Notes: generated from the sequence alone by a model not told the origin. A stretch of 64,000 nucleotides of DNA from Agrobacterium albertimagni AOL15 (GCF_000300855.1 NZ_ALJF01000004.1:248001-312000), one strand, 5' to 3'. Positions 46,366-58,746 are shown, counted from the first letter of the stretch. Numbers and translations: made by a program.

Positions 46366-48000
46366 TCAGTGATGGTCCAGATGCGACTGGTGGAAGACGT
46401 CGTCTGCTGGCGGGATGGCCTGACGTTCGATCATTCGATGCACCTTGGGCGGTCTGTCGCCGCGATGCAGTTCGAGCAGACGATCGGTGATTTCGGCATC
46501 GGCCTTGGTGCGGCGCTGGTTGTGCCGAACGTAGTCGACCCAGGTCGGCACGTGATAGGTTTCCGTCCAGATGTCAGGGTTTTCCAGATCGCGCATTAGC
46601 GTCCAGTTTCGCGCGCCGTCGCGCAGGCGAATGCGGCGGCGCTCGACCATGATTCGCAGGAATTCCGGAACATCTTCGTCGCTGATCTCGAAATCGACAT
46701 GAATGACGATCGGGCCACTGCGGGGACGGATGTCGAGTTTCAGGGCCGGCTCGTTGAAGCGGTTCAGCGGATCGAGGTCGAGGGTGGCGAAAGCCGGCAT
46801 CGGCAGAAAGAGGCCGATGAAGACGCCTGCTATCATCAACAGGCTTGAAGCCACCAGCGCGTGTCCGGAACCGTAGCTTTCGGCGACGCTGCCCCAGAGC
46901 CAGCTCCCGGTCGCCATGCCGCCGAAGGTGGCGGTCTGATAGAGCGAGAGCGCGCGGCCAACGACCCAGCGGGGAGCCGAGAGCTGGACGACGGTGTTGA
47001 AAAGCGAGAGGGCCAGCACCCAGCAGGCGCCGGCCACCATCAGCGCAAGCGCCGTGATCCAGACCGAGGCGCTGATCCCCGTGACACCAGCGGCGACCGC
47101 AAAGCCCGCGAATGCGGCGCGGACGATATCCTCGCTCGACAGGATTTCGCGGGCGCGCTGGTTGGCGAGCGCACCGAAAATGGCACCGAGACCGAAGGCG
47201 CCTAGCAGGCCGCCGAAGGTGAGCGGGCCACCGGCCAACTGGTCGCGGGCGACGATTGGCAGGAGCGAGAGAATTGCCGTTGCCGTGAGGCCGAAGACGA
47301 AACCACGGAAGAGCACCTTGCCGAGATTGGGTGACATTGCGACATAGCGCAGGCCGGCGCCAATCGCCGAGCCGAGCTGCTCGCGCGGCAGCGCGCTTTT
47401 TGGAATGTTCGGCTGCCAGCGGAAGAGGGCATAGGTAATGGCGAAGTAGGAGAGCGTGTTGACCGCGAAGGCGGCAGCAGCCCCTGCAGCGGCGACGATG
47501 GCACCGCCGATCGCCGGGCCGACGCTGCGGGTAATGTTGAAGCCCATGCTGTTGAGCGAGACAGCGGCCGGCAGATCGGCGCGTGGAACGATGTCGCCGA
47601 CCGAGGCCTGCCAGGACGGATTGTTGAGGGCGGTGCCGCAACCAATCAGGAAGGTGAAGGCCAGCAGTGCCCAGGGGGTAATGAGATCGAGCAAGGCAAA
47701 CAGCGTCAAAAGGGCCGAGACCACGATCATGAAGAGCTGAGCGGCGATCATCACCTTGCGACGGTCGAAGCTGTCGGCAATGGCTCCGGCGATCAGGGAA
47801 AGCAGCATGATCGGGCCGGTGTTCGAGGCCTGAACCAGCGCCACCATGTTCTCGGAGGTCGAGATAGATGCCATCATCCAGGCGGCACCGACACCCTGGA
47901 TCAGACCTCCGAGATTGGACGAGATGCTGGCGAGCCAGATCCGGCGATAGGCTTCATTGCGCAGCGGCAGGAGCGGGGAACGGCTTTCGTGTGTGGACAT
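46366..48000 (-). CDS. MFS transporter with C-terminal monooxygenase-like domain
   Basis: 544 residues. Eleven or twelve membrane segments fill about 15-420 (ISSNLGGLIQGVGAAWMMASIS opens; MFS loop DSFDRRKVMIAAQLF). The remaining about 120 residues (PIVIHVDFEISDEDVPEFLRIM and GARNWTLMRDLENPDIW) resemble the antibiotic-biosynthesis monooxygenase fold attached to the MFS_3 secretion-effector family. The tail ends in FHQSHLDHH, His-rich. Probably an exporter of a siderophore or drug-like compound; substrate not readable. Start at ATG 48000; a longer open frame to 48069 exists. Convergent with the transglycosylase, gap 9 nt. Confidence 0.82.
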   Translation of the reverse strand: MSTHESRSPLLPLRNEAYRRIWLASISSNLGGLIQGVGAAWMMASISTSENMVALVQASNTGPIMLLSLIAGAIADSFDRRKVMIAAQLFMIVVSALLTLFALLDLITPWALLAFTFLIGCGTALNNPSWQASVGDIVPRADLPAAVSLNSMGFNITRSVGPAIGGAIVAAAGAAAAFAVNTLSYFAITYALFRWQPNIPKSALPREQLGSAIGAGLRYVAMSPNLGKVLFRGFVFGLTATAILSLLPIVARDQLAGGPLTFGGLLGAFGLGAIFGALANQRAREILSSEDIVRAAFAGFAVAAGVTGISASVWITALALMVAGACWVLALSLFNTVVQLSAPRWVVGRALSLYQTATFGGMATGSWLWGSVAESYGSGHALVASSLLMIAGVFIGLFLPMPAFATLDLDPLNRFNEPALKLDIRPRSGPIVIHVDFEISDEDVPEFLRIMVERRRIRLRDGARNWTLMRDLENPDIWTETYHVPTWVDYVRHNQRRTKADAEITDRLLELHRGDRPPKVHRMIERQAIPPADDVFHQSHLDHH

Positions 48001-48109
48001 GTCTTGAACTTTTCTGGCCACAACCATGTTCAGAAATGGCTGCGCTGGGTCAAACCTTGCCTTGCGCAACGCACGGATGGCAAGTTTGTTTTCACCCTTC
48101 GGCTAAAAG

Positions 48110-48138
48110 CTTGCAAAAGCCGGGCCGGTCGGCTATAT
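48110..48138 (+). promoter_or_regulatory. sigma-70 promoter of the rimP-nusA-infB operon
   Basis: CTTGCA (48110-48115), exactly 17 nt, CTATAT (48133-48138). This is the rhizobial housekeeping form (CTTGAC-N17-CTATAT) with one mismatch. Transcription would begin near 48145, leaving an 85-nt leader. Confidence 0.75.
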
Positions 48139-48166
48139 GAGCTTCAAATTCTTGATCGACAGATGA

Positions 48167-48196
48167 AGGGTGGGCCCGAAAGGACCCGCTCTTTTT
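48167..48196 (+). promoter_or_regulatory. terminator-like attenuator in the rimP leader
   Basis: GGGTGGGCC and GGACCCGCTC pair over 10 positions (two G-U, one mismatch), then TTTTTT at 48191-48196, 35 nt before the rimP start. It has all parts of an intrinsic terminator between promoter and first gene. Attenuated rimP leaders are known in enterobacteria. Alternatively the 50-nt product may be a small RNA. Confidence 0.6.
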
Positions 48197-48230
48197 TATT
48201 GGCGATCACAGCCAATCGGGAGTAAAACGA

Positions 48231-48839
48231 TTGTCCGAAGACATGCCGAAGCCGGAACTCGGCGAAGCACGGATCATCATTGAGACGGGCCTTGACCGTC
48301 GTATCGCAGAAATTATCGAGCCCGTGCTCGTCGCGATGGATTTCAAGCTGGTTCGCGTCCGTATGATGAACCAGAACGGAATGACGCTGCAGATCATGGC
48401 AGAACGCACCGATGGCACTATGACCGTCGAAGATTGCGAAGCCGTATCGATGGCCGTGTCTCCTGTACTCGACGTCGAGGATCCGGTCGACAAGGCCTAT
48501 CATCTGGAAGTGTCGTCGCCGGGCATCGACCGCCCGATGGTTCGCAAGTCGGATTTCAGCCGCTGGCAGGGCCATATCGTGAAGTGCGAGACATCGATCC
48601 TGGTCGACAATCGCAAGCGCTTCCGCGGCAAGATCACGGATGTTGACCAGGACGGCTTTACCCTGGAACGCGACCAGGTGGCCTATGGCGAAGAGCCGAA
48701 GGTGGTGATCCCCTTCAACACGCTTGCCGAGGCAAAGCTCATTCTGACGGACGATCTGATCCGTGACGCGCTTCGGGCCGACAAGCTCGCCAAGGCGCAG
48801 GCCGCGAACCAGAACGACGAAGACGACAGCGAAGAATAA
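48231..48839 (+). CDS. rimP: ribosome maturation factor RimP
   Basis: 202 residues. Needed for 30S subunit maturation. Typical RimP N-terminal domain ([29 protein letters not shown]) and [15 protein letters not shown], the conserved core. An acidic tail ends EDDSEE. CGGGAG at 48217-48222 is 8 nt before TTG 48231 and 20 nt before ATG 48243, so the start is TTG. First gene of the rimP-nusA-ylxR-infB operon; nusA begins 57 nt later. Confidence 0.93.
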   Translation: MSEDMPKPELGEARIIIETGLDRRIAEIIEPVLVAMDFKLVRVRMMNQNGMTLQIMAERTDGTMTVEDCEAVSMAVSPVLDVEDPVDKAYHLEVSSPGIDRPMVRKSDFSRWQGHIVKCETSILVDNRKRFRGKITDVDQDGFTLERDQVAYGEEPKVVIPFNTLAEAKLILTDDLIRDALRADKLAKAQAANQNDEDDSEE

Positions 48840-48895
48840 CGTTTGACCTATAGCCCGAGGCCGATGCCTGGGCGTGAAGACGGAGACCTAAGACA

Positions 48896-50518
48896 ATGGC
48901 AGTCAGTGCTAACAGGCTTGAGCTCTTGCAGATCGCAGATGCCGTCGCCCGTGAAAAGGTGATCGACCGCGAAATCGTGCTCGCCGCCATGGCCGACGCG
49001 ATCCAGAAGGCTGCCCGGTCGCGCTACGGTAGCGAAACCAACATTCGCGCCGACATCAACTCGAAGACCGGTGAAATCCGTCTGCAGCGTCTTCTGGAAG
49101 TGGTCGAGAAGGTCGAAGACTACTCGACCCAGATCGCGCTGGAACTGGCTCGCGACCGCAATGTCGACGCCAAGCTCGGTGACTACATCGCCGATCCGCT
49201 GCCGCCGATGGACTTCGGCCGCATCGCCGCCCAGTCGGCCAAGCAGGTCATCGTGCAGAAGGTGCGCGAAGCCGAGCGTGACCGCCAGTTCGACGAGTTC
49301 AAGGACCGCGTCGGCGAGATCGTCAACGGCACCGTCAAGCGCGTCGAATACGGCAATGTCATCGTCGACCTCGGTCGTGGCGAAGGCATCATCCGTCGCG
49401 ACGAGATGATCCCGCGCGAAGCCTTCCGCTATGGCGACCGCGTCCGCGCCTATGTCTACGACGTGCGTCGCGAACAGCGCGGCCCGCAGATTTTCCTGTC
49501 GCGCACCCATCCGCAGTTCATGGTGAAGCTGTTCACCATGGAAGTGCCCGAAATCTACGACGGCATCATCCAGATCAAGTCGGTCGCCCGTGACCCGGGT
49601 TCGCGCGCCAAGATCGCCGTCATCTCGAATGATAGCTCGATCGATCCGGTCGGCGCTTGCGTCGGTATGCGCGGCTCTCGCGTTCAGGCCGTCGTCGGCG
49701 AACTGCAGGGTGAAAAGATCGACATCATCCCGTGGAGCCAGGATCCGGCCTCCTTCATCGTCAACGCCCTGCAGCCGGCTGAAGTCGCCAAGGTCGTTCT
49801 CGACGAAGATGCAGAGCGCATCGAAGTCGTGGTTCCGGACGAGCAACTGTCGCTCGCCATCGGCCGTCGCGGTCAGAACGTGCGCCTGGCCTCGCAGCTG
49901 ACTGGCTGGGACATCGACATCATGACGGAAGCGGAAGAGTCCGAGCGCCGCCAGAAGGAATTCAACGAGCGCACGAACCTCTTCATGGACGCGCTCGACG
50001 TCGACGAAATGGTCGGCCAGGTTCTTGCATCTGAAGGCTTCGCGCAGGTCGAGGAAGTGGCCTATGTCGATCTCGACGAAATCGCCTCGATCGACGGCTT
50101 CGACGAAGACACGGCTCAGGAAATCCAGACCCGCGCCCGCGAATACCTCGAGAAGATCGAGGCGGAAATGGACGCCAAGCGCCGCGAACTCGGCGTGGCC
50201 GACGAACTGCGCCAGATCGACGGCATGACCTCGCAGATGATGGTTGCGCTTGGCGAAGACGGCATCAAGACGGTCGAGGACTTCGCCGGCTGCGCTGCCG
50301 ACGATCTGGTCGGCTGGAGCGAACGCAAGGACGGCGAGACCAAGAAGTTCGAGGGCCTGTTCTCGAAGTTCGAGATCTCGCGCGCTGAGGCTGAAGCCAT
50401 GATCGTGCAGGCGCGTCTCGCGGCCGGCTGGATCACCGAGGAAGACCTCGCGGTCGAAGCCGAAGTCGAAGCTGAAGAAGGCGCACTCGAAGGCGAAGAA
50501 GCCGAGCAGGCAACGTGA
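48896..50518 (+). CDS. nusA: transcription termination/antitermination factor NusA
   Basis: 540 residues. N-terminal RNA polymerase-binding domain (LELLQIADAVAREKVIDREIVL), S1 domain (GEIVNGTVKRVEYGNVIVDLG), two KH domains (PVGACVGMRGSRVQAVVGEL; IGRRGQNVRLASQLTGW) and helix-hairpin-helix repeats in the C-terminus (ASIDGFDEDTAQEIQTRA). Ends acidic. It modulates pausing, termination and antitermination. The stop overlaps the start of the YlxR gene (TGATG). Confidence 0.97.
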   Translation: MAVSANRLELLQIADAVAREKVIDREIVLAAMADAIQKAARSRYGSETNIRADINSKTGEIRLQRLLEVVEKVEDYSTQIALELARDRNVDAKLGDYIADPLPPMDFGRIAAQSAKQVIVQKVREAERDRQFDEFKDRVGEIVNGTVKRVEYGNVIVDLGRGEGIIRRDEMIPREAFRYGDRVRAYVYDVRREQRGPQIFLSRTHPQFMVKLFTMEVPEIYDGIIQIKSVARDPGSRAKIAVISNDSSIDPVGACVGMRGSRVQAVVGELQGEKIDIIPWSQDPASFIVNALQPAEVAKVVLDEDAERIEVVVPDEQLSLAIGRRGQNVRLASQLTGWDIDIMTEAEESERRQKEFNERTNLFMDALDVDEMVGQVLASEGFAQVEEVAYVDLDEIASIDGFDEDTAQEIQTRAREYLEKIEAEMDAKRRELGVADELRQIDGMTSQMMVALGEDGIKTVEDFAGCAADDLVGWSERKDGETKKFEGLFSKFEISRAEAEAMIVQARLAAGWITEEDLAVEAEVEAEEGALEGEEAEQAT

Positions 50519-51198
50519 TGGGCGCGCAGACGCCCGACGCGACAGAGGCCGAAGACGACTTCGACCTCTCCGACGTGAACGGACGCATGTGCATCGTCAC
50601 CCGCGAAAGCGGATCGCCCGAGACGCTTCTGCGTTTTGTGGCGGCACCCGACGGGACTGTCGTCCCGGATTTGAAGCGGGCGCTTCCGGGCCGGGGCTGC
50701 TGGGTCAGCCCTAGCCGCGAGGCCGTCGACAAGGCCGTGGCGAAGAAGCTCTTCGCCCGGGCGTTGAAACGAGATGTGAAGGCGGATCCGGATCTCGGAT
50801 CCGTGGTCGAGCGCCTTCTGGTCGCGCAGCTGATCGGCATGATGAACATGGCACGCAAAGCCGGCCAGTTCATCACCGGGGCGGCGAAGGTCGAGGCGGC
50901 GGTGCGCAGCGGAGAAGCCATCGCGGTCTTCCATTCGCAGGATGCCGCGCCAGATGGTGTGAGAAAGATCGACCAGGCCCGAAAGGCCTGGCACCTCGGA
51001 ACGGGGGCAGAGGCGGAAGTTCCCGCCTTTCACCTGCTCACCGGGGCGGAATTGGACGAGCAGATGGGCCAGAATGCGTTTATCCATGCTTGCGTGCTTG
51101 CAGGGCAGGCAGGTGAAGGTGTAGTGAAGCGCGCAACTCTGCTCGAAACCTACCGCGGCACGCCGCGGGTATCGGGCGCTGGCCCGAAATCACAATGA
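50518..51198 (+). CDS. YlxR (DUF448) RNA-binding protein fused to an L7Ae-type domain
   Basis: 226 residues. The N-terminal YlxR/DUF448 part has GRMCIVTRESGSPETLLRFV and GRGCWVSPSREAVDKAV. The C-terminal part (ARKAGQFITGAAKVEAAVRSGEAIAVFHSQDAAPDG) matches ribosomal L7Ae/YlxQ fold. In Firmicutes YlxR and YlxQ are separate adjacent genes; here they are one polypeptide, a form common in Alphaproteobacteria. It lies between nusA and infB. A role in RNA binding or translation is inferred. Confidence 0.88.
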   Translation: MGAQTPDATEAEDDFDLSDVNGRMCIVTRESGSPETLLRFVAAPDGTVVPDLKRALPGRGCWVSPSREAVDKAVAKKLFARALKRDVKADPDLGSVVERLLVAQLIGMMNMARKAGQFITGAAKVEAAVRSGEAIAVFHSQDAAPDGVRKIDQARKAWHLGTGAEAEVPAFHLLTGAELDEQMGQNAFIHACVLAGQAGEGVVKRATLLETYRGTPRVSGAGPKSQ

Positions 51199-51299
51199 CG
51201 CGGTCACCGGCACAGGTCGGCCTCCGTGGTTTAGGACAGTATGTGAACGGCGAGGCCTGATGCTCGGCATCCGGCCCCGCTCGAAGGAACGGGAACGGA

Positions 51300-54011
51300 A
51301 TGACCGACAACAAAGACGACAAGACTATCGGCGTGAAGAAGACTCTCACCCTGAAACCCTCGGGGATGAGCCAGGGTACCGTGCGCCAGGACATGGGGCG
51401 CGGCCGTACGAAGTCGGTCGTCGTCGAGACGGTAAAGCGCCGCACGACCCGCCCGCTCGACGAAAAGCCACCGATTACGCCGATCACCCCTGTTCGTGCG
51501 GAACCAGCCGCGGCAGCTCCGACGCCGGCACCGACACAGGCGCCTTCGCCAGTTGCAGCGCCCGTTGCAGCGGCACGCCCGGCACAGGCACCGGCACAGC
51601 AGCATCGCCCGCAGCAGCCGCAGCGCCCCCAGCAGCCGCAACGCCAGCAGCCCTCGCAGCCGCAGCGCCAGCCGGAACGTCCGCGCGGTGCCGTTCTGCA
51701 CGACCTGTCGGCCGGCGAGATGGAAGCGCGTCGCCGCGCTCTTGCCGAAGCCCAGATTCGTGAAGTCGAGGAAGCCAAGCAACGCGTGATCGACGAGGCT
51801 CGCCGCAAGGCCGAAGCCGAGGAAGCCGCACGCCTGGCCGCCGTAGAGGCCGCACGTCGCGCCGCCGAGCCGCAGCCAGAGACACAGCCGGAAGCTGAAG
51901 TTGCCGCTGAGCCCGCTGTGGCACCGGTGGCTGATGCGCCCGTCGTCGTGAACCGTACGGCCATTCCGGCACCCGGCGCACCCGGGTTCGTCCGTGGACG
52001 CAAGACCAATGACGAAGACGAGGGCCGCGCCTCTCCGCGGACGATCCCCGGTCGCGGCAAGGTCGCCATGCCCGTGGCCCCCAAGGTCCCTGCCCGCCCG
52101 AAGGTCGAAGAGGACCGTCGTCGTGGCAAGCTGACCGTCACCACAGCCAATGTCGAGGATGACGGCACCGCCCGTGGCCGCTCGCTGTCTGCCATGCGCC
52201 GCCGTCAGGAGAAGTTCCGCCGTAGCCAGATGCAGGAGACCCGTGAAAAGGTCATGCGCGAGGTCATTCTGCCGGAAACCATCACCATTCAGGAACTGTC
52301 GCAGCGCATGTCCGAGCGCGCCGTCGACGTCATCAAGTACCTGATGAAGGAAGGCCAGATGATGAAGCCGGGCGACATCATCGATGCCGACCTTGCAGAA
52401 CTCATCGCGACCGAATTCGGTCACACCGTGAAGCGCGTATCGGAGTCCGACGTCGAAGAAGGTATCTTCAACGTCAAGGACGACGAGGGCGAGCTGGTAT
52501 CGCGTCCGCCCGTGGTCACGATCATGGGTCACGTCGACCACGGCAAGACCTCGCTGCTCGACGCCATCCGCAAGACCTCGGTCGTATCGGGCGAAGCCGG
52601 TGGCATCACCCAGCATATCGGCGCCTATCAGGTCGAACAGAACGGTCAGAAGATCACCTTCATCGACACCCCTGGCCACGCCGCCTTTACCGCGATGCGT
52701 GCCCGTGGCGCCCAGGCGACCGACATTGCCATTCTGGTGGTTGCGGCCGACGACAGCGTGATGCCGCAGACGATCGAATCCATCAACCACGCCAAGGCGG
52801 CCAATGTGCCGATCATCGTGGCGATCAACAAGATCGACAAGCACGAGGCAAACCCGGACAAGGTTCGCCAGCAGCTTCTGCAGCACGAAGTCTTCGTGGA
52901 ATCCATGGGTGGTGAAGTGCTCGACGTCGAGGTTTCGGCGAAGAACAAGCTCAACCTCGACAAGCTGCTCGAAGCCGTGCTGCTGCAGGCCGAAATCCTC
53001 GACCTGAAGGCCGACCCGAAGCGTACTGCCGAAGGTACCGTCATCGAAGCCCAGCTCGACCGCGGTCGTGGTGCCGTCGCGACGGTTCTCGTCCAGAAGG
53101 GCACACTGAAGCCTGGCCAGATCATCGTTGCCGGCGACCAGTGGGGCCGCGTTCGTGCGCTGGTCAACGACCAGGGCGAGCACGTCAAGGAAGCTGGTCC
53201 CGCCATGCCGGTCGAGATCCTCGGCCTTTCGGGCACGCCTGCTGCCGGCGACCGTTTTGCGGTTGTTGAAAACGAAAGCCGCGCTCGCGAGATCTCCGAG
53301 TATCGTCAGCGTCTGGCCCGCGACAAGGCCGTTGCCCGCCAGTCGGGTCAGCGCGGTTCGCTGGAACAGATGATGAGCCAGCTGCAGAACACCGGCTTCA
53401 AGGAATTCCCGCTGGTCATCAAGGCCGACGTGCAGGGTTCCGTCGAAGCGATCGTTGCTGCTCTCGACAAGCTCGGTACCGACGAAGTGCGGGCCCGCAT
53501 CGTCCATTCGGGCGCCGGTGCGATCACGGAATCGGATATCTCGCTCGCCGAGGCATCCAATGCGGCGATCATCGGCTTCAACGTCCGTGCCAATGCCCAG
53601 GCCCGTACCGCTTCCGAACGTGCCGGCATCGAGATCCGCTACTACAACATCATCTACGATCTGGTGGATGACGTGAAGGCAGCGATGTCGGGTCTGCTCT
53701 CTCCGGAGCGTCGCGAAACCTTCCTCGGCAATGCCGAGATCCTCGAGGTGTTCAACATCACGAAGGTCGGCAAGGTCGCAGGTTGCCGCGTGGTCGAAGG
53801 CAAGGTCGAACGTGGAGCCGGCGTCCGCCTCGTGCGCGACAACGTCGTCATCCACGAAGGCAAGCTCAAGACGCTTAAGCGCTTCAAGGACGAAGTCGGC
53901 GAAGTGCCGATGGGCCAGGAATGCGGTATGGCCTTCGAGAACTACGAAGACATCCGCGCTGGCGACACGATCGAGTGCTTCCGCGTGGAACACATCACGC
54001 GTACGCTCTAA
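51300..54011 (+). CDS. infB: translation initiation factor IF-2
   Basis: 903 residues. GTPase that places initiator tRNA on the 30S. The first about 400 residues are a variable Pro/Ala/Gln/Glu-rich extension with charged coiled coil ([19 protein letters not shown]). G domain starts near 405: G1 [18 protein letters not shown]3 [10 protein letters not shown]4 INKIDKHEA. Then domains II-III and the C-terminal tRNA-binding domain ([21 protein letters not shown]). The stop overlaps the start of an unknown membrane gene (TAATG). Confidence 0.98.
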   Translation: MTDNKDDKTIGVKKTLTLKPSGMSQGTVRQDMGRGRTKSVVVETVKRRTTRPLDEKPPITPITPVRAEPAAAAPTPAPTQAPSPVAAPVAAARPAQAPAQQHRPQQPQRPQQPQRQQPSQPQRQPERPRGAVLHDLSAGEMEARRRALAEAQIREVEEAKQRVIDEARRKAEAEEAARLAAVEAARRAAEPQPETQPEAEVAAEPAVAPVADAPVVVNRTAIPAPGAPGFVRGRKTNDEDEGRASPRTIPGRGKVAMPVAPKVPARPKVEEDRRRGKLTVTTANVEDDGTARGRSLSAMRRRQEKFRRSQMQETREKVMREVILPETITIQELSQRMSERAVDVIKYLMKEGQMMKPGDIIDADLAELIATEFGHTVKRVSESDVEEGIFNVKDDEGELVSRPPVVTIMGHVDHGKTSLLDAIRKTSVVSGEAGGITQHIGAYQVEQNGQKITFIDTPGHAAFTAMRARGAQATDIAILVVAADDSVMPQTIESINHAKAANVPIIVAINKIDKHEANPDKVRQQLLQHEVFVESMGGEVLDVEVSAKNKLNLDKLLEAVLLQAEILDLKADPKRTAEGTVIEAQLDRGRGAVATVLVQKGTLKPGQIIVAGDQWGRVRALVNDQGEHVKEAGPAMPVEILGLSGTPAAGDRFAVVENESRAREISEYRQRLARDKAVARQSGQRGSLEQMMSQLQNTGFKEFPLVIKADVQGSVEAIVAALDKLGTDEVRARIVHSGAGAITESDISLAEASNAAIIGFNVRANAQARTASERAGIEIRYYNIIYDLVDDVKAAMSGLLSPERRETFLGNAEILEVFNITKVGKVAGCRVVEGKVERGAGVRLVRDNVVIHEGKLKTLKRFKDEVGEVPMGQECGMAFENYEDIRAGDTIECFRVEHITRTL

Positions 54012-54445
54012 TGGTCTTGACTGCCTGTGGCGGTCATACGAACAAACAGACGGTGGCCATAGCCATCGTCTGTTTTCTTTATGCGACGCATGCGTTCGCG
54101 GAAATCTGCGACAAGGCCGGATGGGATCCATCAGACGGCGCTGTCACAGTGGCAAACGAAATCATCGACAGTACGCGCTGGTCACTGATCATCGCCCTTG
54201 TCCTGTCGGTCGGCATTCTGAAGGGTTGGCGATGGTTGGTTTGGCCAACAACGCTGCTCTCGCTGGGACTGGTGATGCTGGGTTTTTCGGACGACACCGA
54301 TGATCCGATCATGCTTTCCATGATTGCCGAAGGTTGCCGAACAGCGTGGTCAGGGACCATCATGTCCATCGTCTTTGCGATGCCGTTGGCAATGGGCGCC
54401 CTTGTCGCAGTGCTTAAATTTAAAATGAAGTCAGGAAGACCATGA
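54011..54445 (+). CDS. membrane protein of unknown function inserted between infB and rbfA
   Basis: 144 residues. An N-terminal hydrophobic stretch ([21 protein letters not shown]) looks like a signal peptide or anchor; three more membrane segments follow ([58 protein letters not shown]). I recognise no family. Start overlaps the infB stop (TAATG) and the stop overlaps rbfA (ATGA), so it is translated with the essential operon. Its third positions are less G/C-rich than its neighbours. infB and rbfA are normally adjacent in rhizobia, so this looks like an insertion. A longer frame open from 53921 lies inside infB. Confidence 0.7.
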   Translation: MVLTACGGHTNKQTVAIAIVCFLYATHAFAEICDKAGWDPSDGAVTVANEIIDSTRWSLIIALVLSVGILKGWRWLVWPTTLLSLGLVMLGFSDDTDDPIMLSMIAEGCRTAWSGTIMSIVFAMPLAMGALVAVLKFKMKSGRP

Positions 54446-54846
54446 CAAAACCAACCTCTTCGGCACCTTCGCAGCGCATGCTGCGCGTCGGCGAGCAGGT
54501 GCGTGCCGCCATCACCCAGGTCCTGCAGCGCGGCGACGTCCGCGACGAGGTGATCGAGAAGACCGTGATCTCCATCTCCGAAGTCCGCATGTCGCCGGAT
54601 CTCAAGATGGCAACGGCTTACGTCACTCCGCTCGGCGTCAAGGACCATGACACGGTCATCGCTGCCCTCAACAAGCACGCCAAATATATTCGCGGCCGGC
54701 TCGGCAACCAGCTCCGGCAGCTGAAATACATGCCGGAAGTCCGTTTCCGCGACGACACCAGCTTCGACAACTACCAGAAGATCGATGCCCTGCTGCGTTC
54801 GCCGGAGGTCCAGCGCGACCTCGGCTCCGACGAAGATCAAGACTGA
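54442..54846 (+). CDS. rbfA: 30S ribosome-binding factor RbfA
   Basis: 134 residues. Binds 30S in late 16S maturation, partner of RimP and RimM. KH-type core: [40 protein letters not shown] and [18 protein letters not shown]. The ATG at 54442 overlaps the stop of the membrane gene. truB begins 12 nt after the stop. Confidence 0.96.
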   Translation: MTKPTSSAPSQRMLRVGEQVRAAITQVLQRGDVRDEVIEKTVISISEVRMSPDLKMATAYVTPLGVKDHDTVIAALNKHAKYIRGRLGNQLRQLKYMPEVRFRDDTSFDNYQKIDALLRSPEVQRDLGSDEDQD

Positions 54847-54858
54847 GAAAAGACCTAG

Positions 54859-55788
54859 ATGTCCAAACCCAGAAAGCCCAAGGGCCGCCCGATTTCGGGC
54901 TGGCTCATTCTCGACAAGCCGGTGGATTTCGGCTCGACCGAGGCCGTCGGTAAGATCAAGTGGCTGTTCAATGCCCAGAAGGCCGGTCATGCCGGCACGC
55001 TCGACCCACTCGCATCCGGCATGCTGCCGATCGCGCTCGGCGATGCAACGAAGACCGTCCCTTACGTCATGGACGGGCGCAAGATCTACGAATTCACGGT
55101 GACCTGGGGCGAGGAGCGCTCGACGGACGATCTCGAGGGCGAGGTGACGCAGAGCTCCGACAAACGCCCTGCCAAGAGTGACATCGAGGCGTTGCTGCCC
55201 AACTACACCGGCACCATCAGCCAGATCCCGCCGCAGTTCTCCGCGATCAAGATTGCCGGCGAGCGCGCCTATGATCTCGCCCGCGATGGCGAGACGGTCG
55301 AGATCCCCTCTCGCGAAGTCGAAGTTCACCGCCTGACGCTCCTGAACTGCGAAGGCGACAAGGCACATTTCGAGGTTGAATGCGGCAAAGGCACTTACGT
55401 GCGCTCGCTGGCCCGCGACTTCGGTCGCGACCTCGGCTGCTACGGGCACATCTCCTCGCTGCGCCGTACGTTCGTGGCCCCGTTTGCCGAGGAGATGATG
55501 GTGCCGCTCGCGGAGCTCGTCGCGCTCGAAGCCATAGAAGACCGCGACGAACGGCTTGCCGCTCTCGACGCCTTTCTCGGGGACACGGCCGAAGCGCTGT
55601 CCGCCTTGCCGCAACTCAGGATCACCGATGACCAGGCGCACCGGTTGCGCATGGGCAACCCGATCATTCTGCGCGGCCGCGATGCACCGGTGGCAGAGCC
55701 TGAGGCGGTTGCGCTGGCCGGCGGCAAGTTGATCGCGATCGGCGAGATCGCCGGCGGCGAGTTTCACCCGCGGCGGGTCTTCGCCTGA
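54859..55788 (+). CDS. truB: tRNA pseudouridine-55 synthase TruB
   Basis: 309 residues. Catalytic Asp in [19 protein letters not shown] near 47, then [41 protein letters not shown] and [15 protein letters not shown]. Makes pseudouridine 55 in the T-loop of tRNAs. C-terminal part after about 235 is the alphaproteobacterial extension. rpsO follows after 151 nt. Confidence 0.97.
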   Translation: MSKPRKPKGRPISGWLILDKPVDFGSTEAVGKIKWLFNAQKAGHAGTLDPLASGMLPIALGDATKTVPYVMDGRKIYEFTVTWGEERSTDDLEGEVTQSSDKRPAKSDIEALLPNYTGTISQIPPQFSAIKIAGERAYDLARDGETVEIPSREVEVHRLTLLNCEGDKAHFEVECGKGTYVRSLARDFGRDLGCYGHISSLRRTFVAPFAEEMMVPLAELVALEAIEDRDERLAALDAFLGDTAEALSALPQLRITDDQAHRLRMGNPIILRGRDAPVAEPEAVALAGGKLIAIGEIAGGEFHPRRVFA

Positions 55789-55939
55789 AGTCATCCCGCC
55801 GCCTGCTCTTTCCTTTCTTGAGGGAATGGAGTATAGGCGGCGGCAGCTGGCACCTTCGGGTGCCTGCATTCACGGCCAATGCTGGACGACATCCCGGCGT
55901 TTGGCGACCTGTTTCTCCTTATTCTAGAAAGGATTCACG

Positions 55940-56209
55940 ATGTCGATCACTGCAGAGCGCAAGGCCGCCCTCATCAAGGAATACGCAATCAAGGAGGGCG
56001 ACACCGGTTCTCCGGAAGTTCAGGTCGCGATCCTGACCGAGCGTATCACCAACCTGACGGAACACTTCAAGGGTCACAAGAAGGACAACCACTCGCGTCG
56101 TGGCCTTCTGACCATGGTTTCGACCCGCCGTTCGCTTCTCGACTATGTCAAGAAGCAGGATGAGGCTCGTTACACGACCCTGATCACGCGCCTCGGCATC
56201 CGCCGCTAA
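55940..56209 (+). CDS. rpsO: 30S ribosomal protein S15
   Basis: 89 residues, exact family length. [36 protein letters not shown] is the RNA-binding core. AAAGGA stands before the ATG. It lies between truB and pnp, as in most bacteria, and is followed by a 15-bp perfect hairpin. Confidence 0.98.
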   Translation: MSITAERKAALIKEYAIKEGDTGSPEVQVAILTERITNLTEHFKGHKKDNHSRRGLLTMVSTRRSLLDYVKKQDEARYTTLITRLGIRR

Positions 56210-56216
56210 CGACTTC

Positions 56217-56254
56217 CCGGCGGACCTTCTTCAAGAAGGTCCGCCGGTTGCCTT
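56217..56254 (+). terminator. long perfect hairpin between rpsO and pnp
   Basis: CCGGCGGACCTTCTT and AAGAAGGTCCGCCGG, 15 bp each, with one central base, then TTGCCTTT. It starts 7 nt after the rpsO stop. Likely a terminator or a processing site for RNase III/RNase E. Confidence 0.7.
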
Positions 56255-56525
56255 TCCGGGTCAGGCTACAAGACCCGCGACCGGTTCCGCGCGAAGACCG
56301 CCCGGAACGAACGACAGGCCGGATGGGCCGGATCTGTCAACGACAACCGATGACCTGTCATGGGGCAGGATTGTTGGATGCTTCCGCATCCCGAGGGGTG
56401 CATATGCCGGCCACGGCCGTTTCCGAAGCCTCCCACTGTCTTGCCCGTGATTGCGTCAGCACATTGCAGACCAAACGCCCCCTGCCCATTCGGCAGGACG
56501 AGGGTCCGCATATGAAGGACAAGAT
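56255..56525 (+). promoter_or_regulatory. pnp leader region
   Basis: No gene is visible in these 271 bp. CCTGCC/GGCAGG (56481-56497, loop CATTC) lies 28 nt before the pnp ATG, and AAGGAC gives the ribosome site at 56515-56520. In enterobacteria the pnp leader has an RNase III-cut stem used in autoregulation; this hairpin may do the same, but I infer that only by position. Confidence 0.35.
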
Positions 56526-58670
<2,145 letters not shown>

Positions 58671-58692
58671 GCGGACGTCGTTCCCGATCCGA

Positions 58693-58721
58693 GGCGCGGG
58701 AGAATTTCCCGCGCCTTTTTT
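58693..58721 (+). terminator. terminator after pnp
   Basis: GGCGCGGGA/TCCCGCGCC, 9-bp perfect stem with loop GAATT, then TTTTTT. It begins 22 nt after the pnp stop and ends the operon. Confidence 0.92.
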
Positions 58722-58746
58722 GTTCGCCGAGAAAGAAGACCGAGCC

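Noticed and set aside
51231-54131. 966-codon minus-strand frame opposite infB
   Set aside because: Mirror of infB codon bias; no motifs, and infB is unmistakable on the plus strand.
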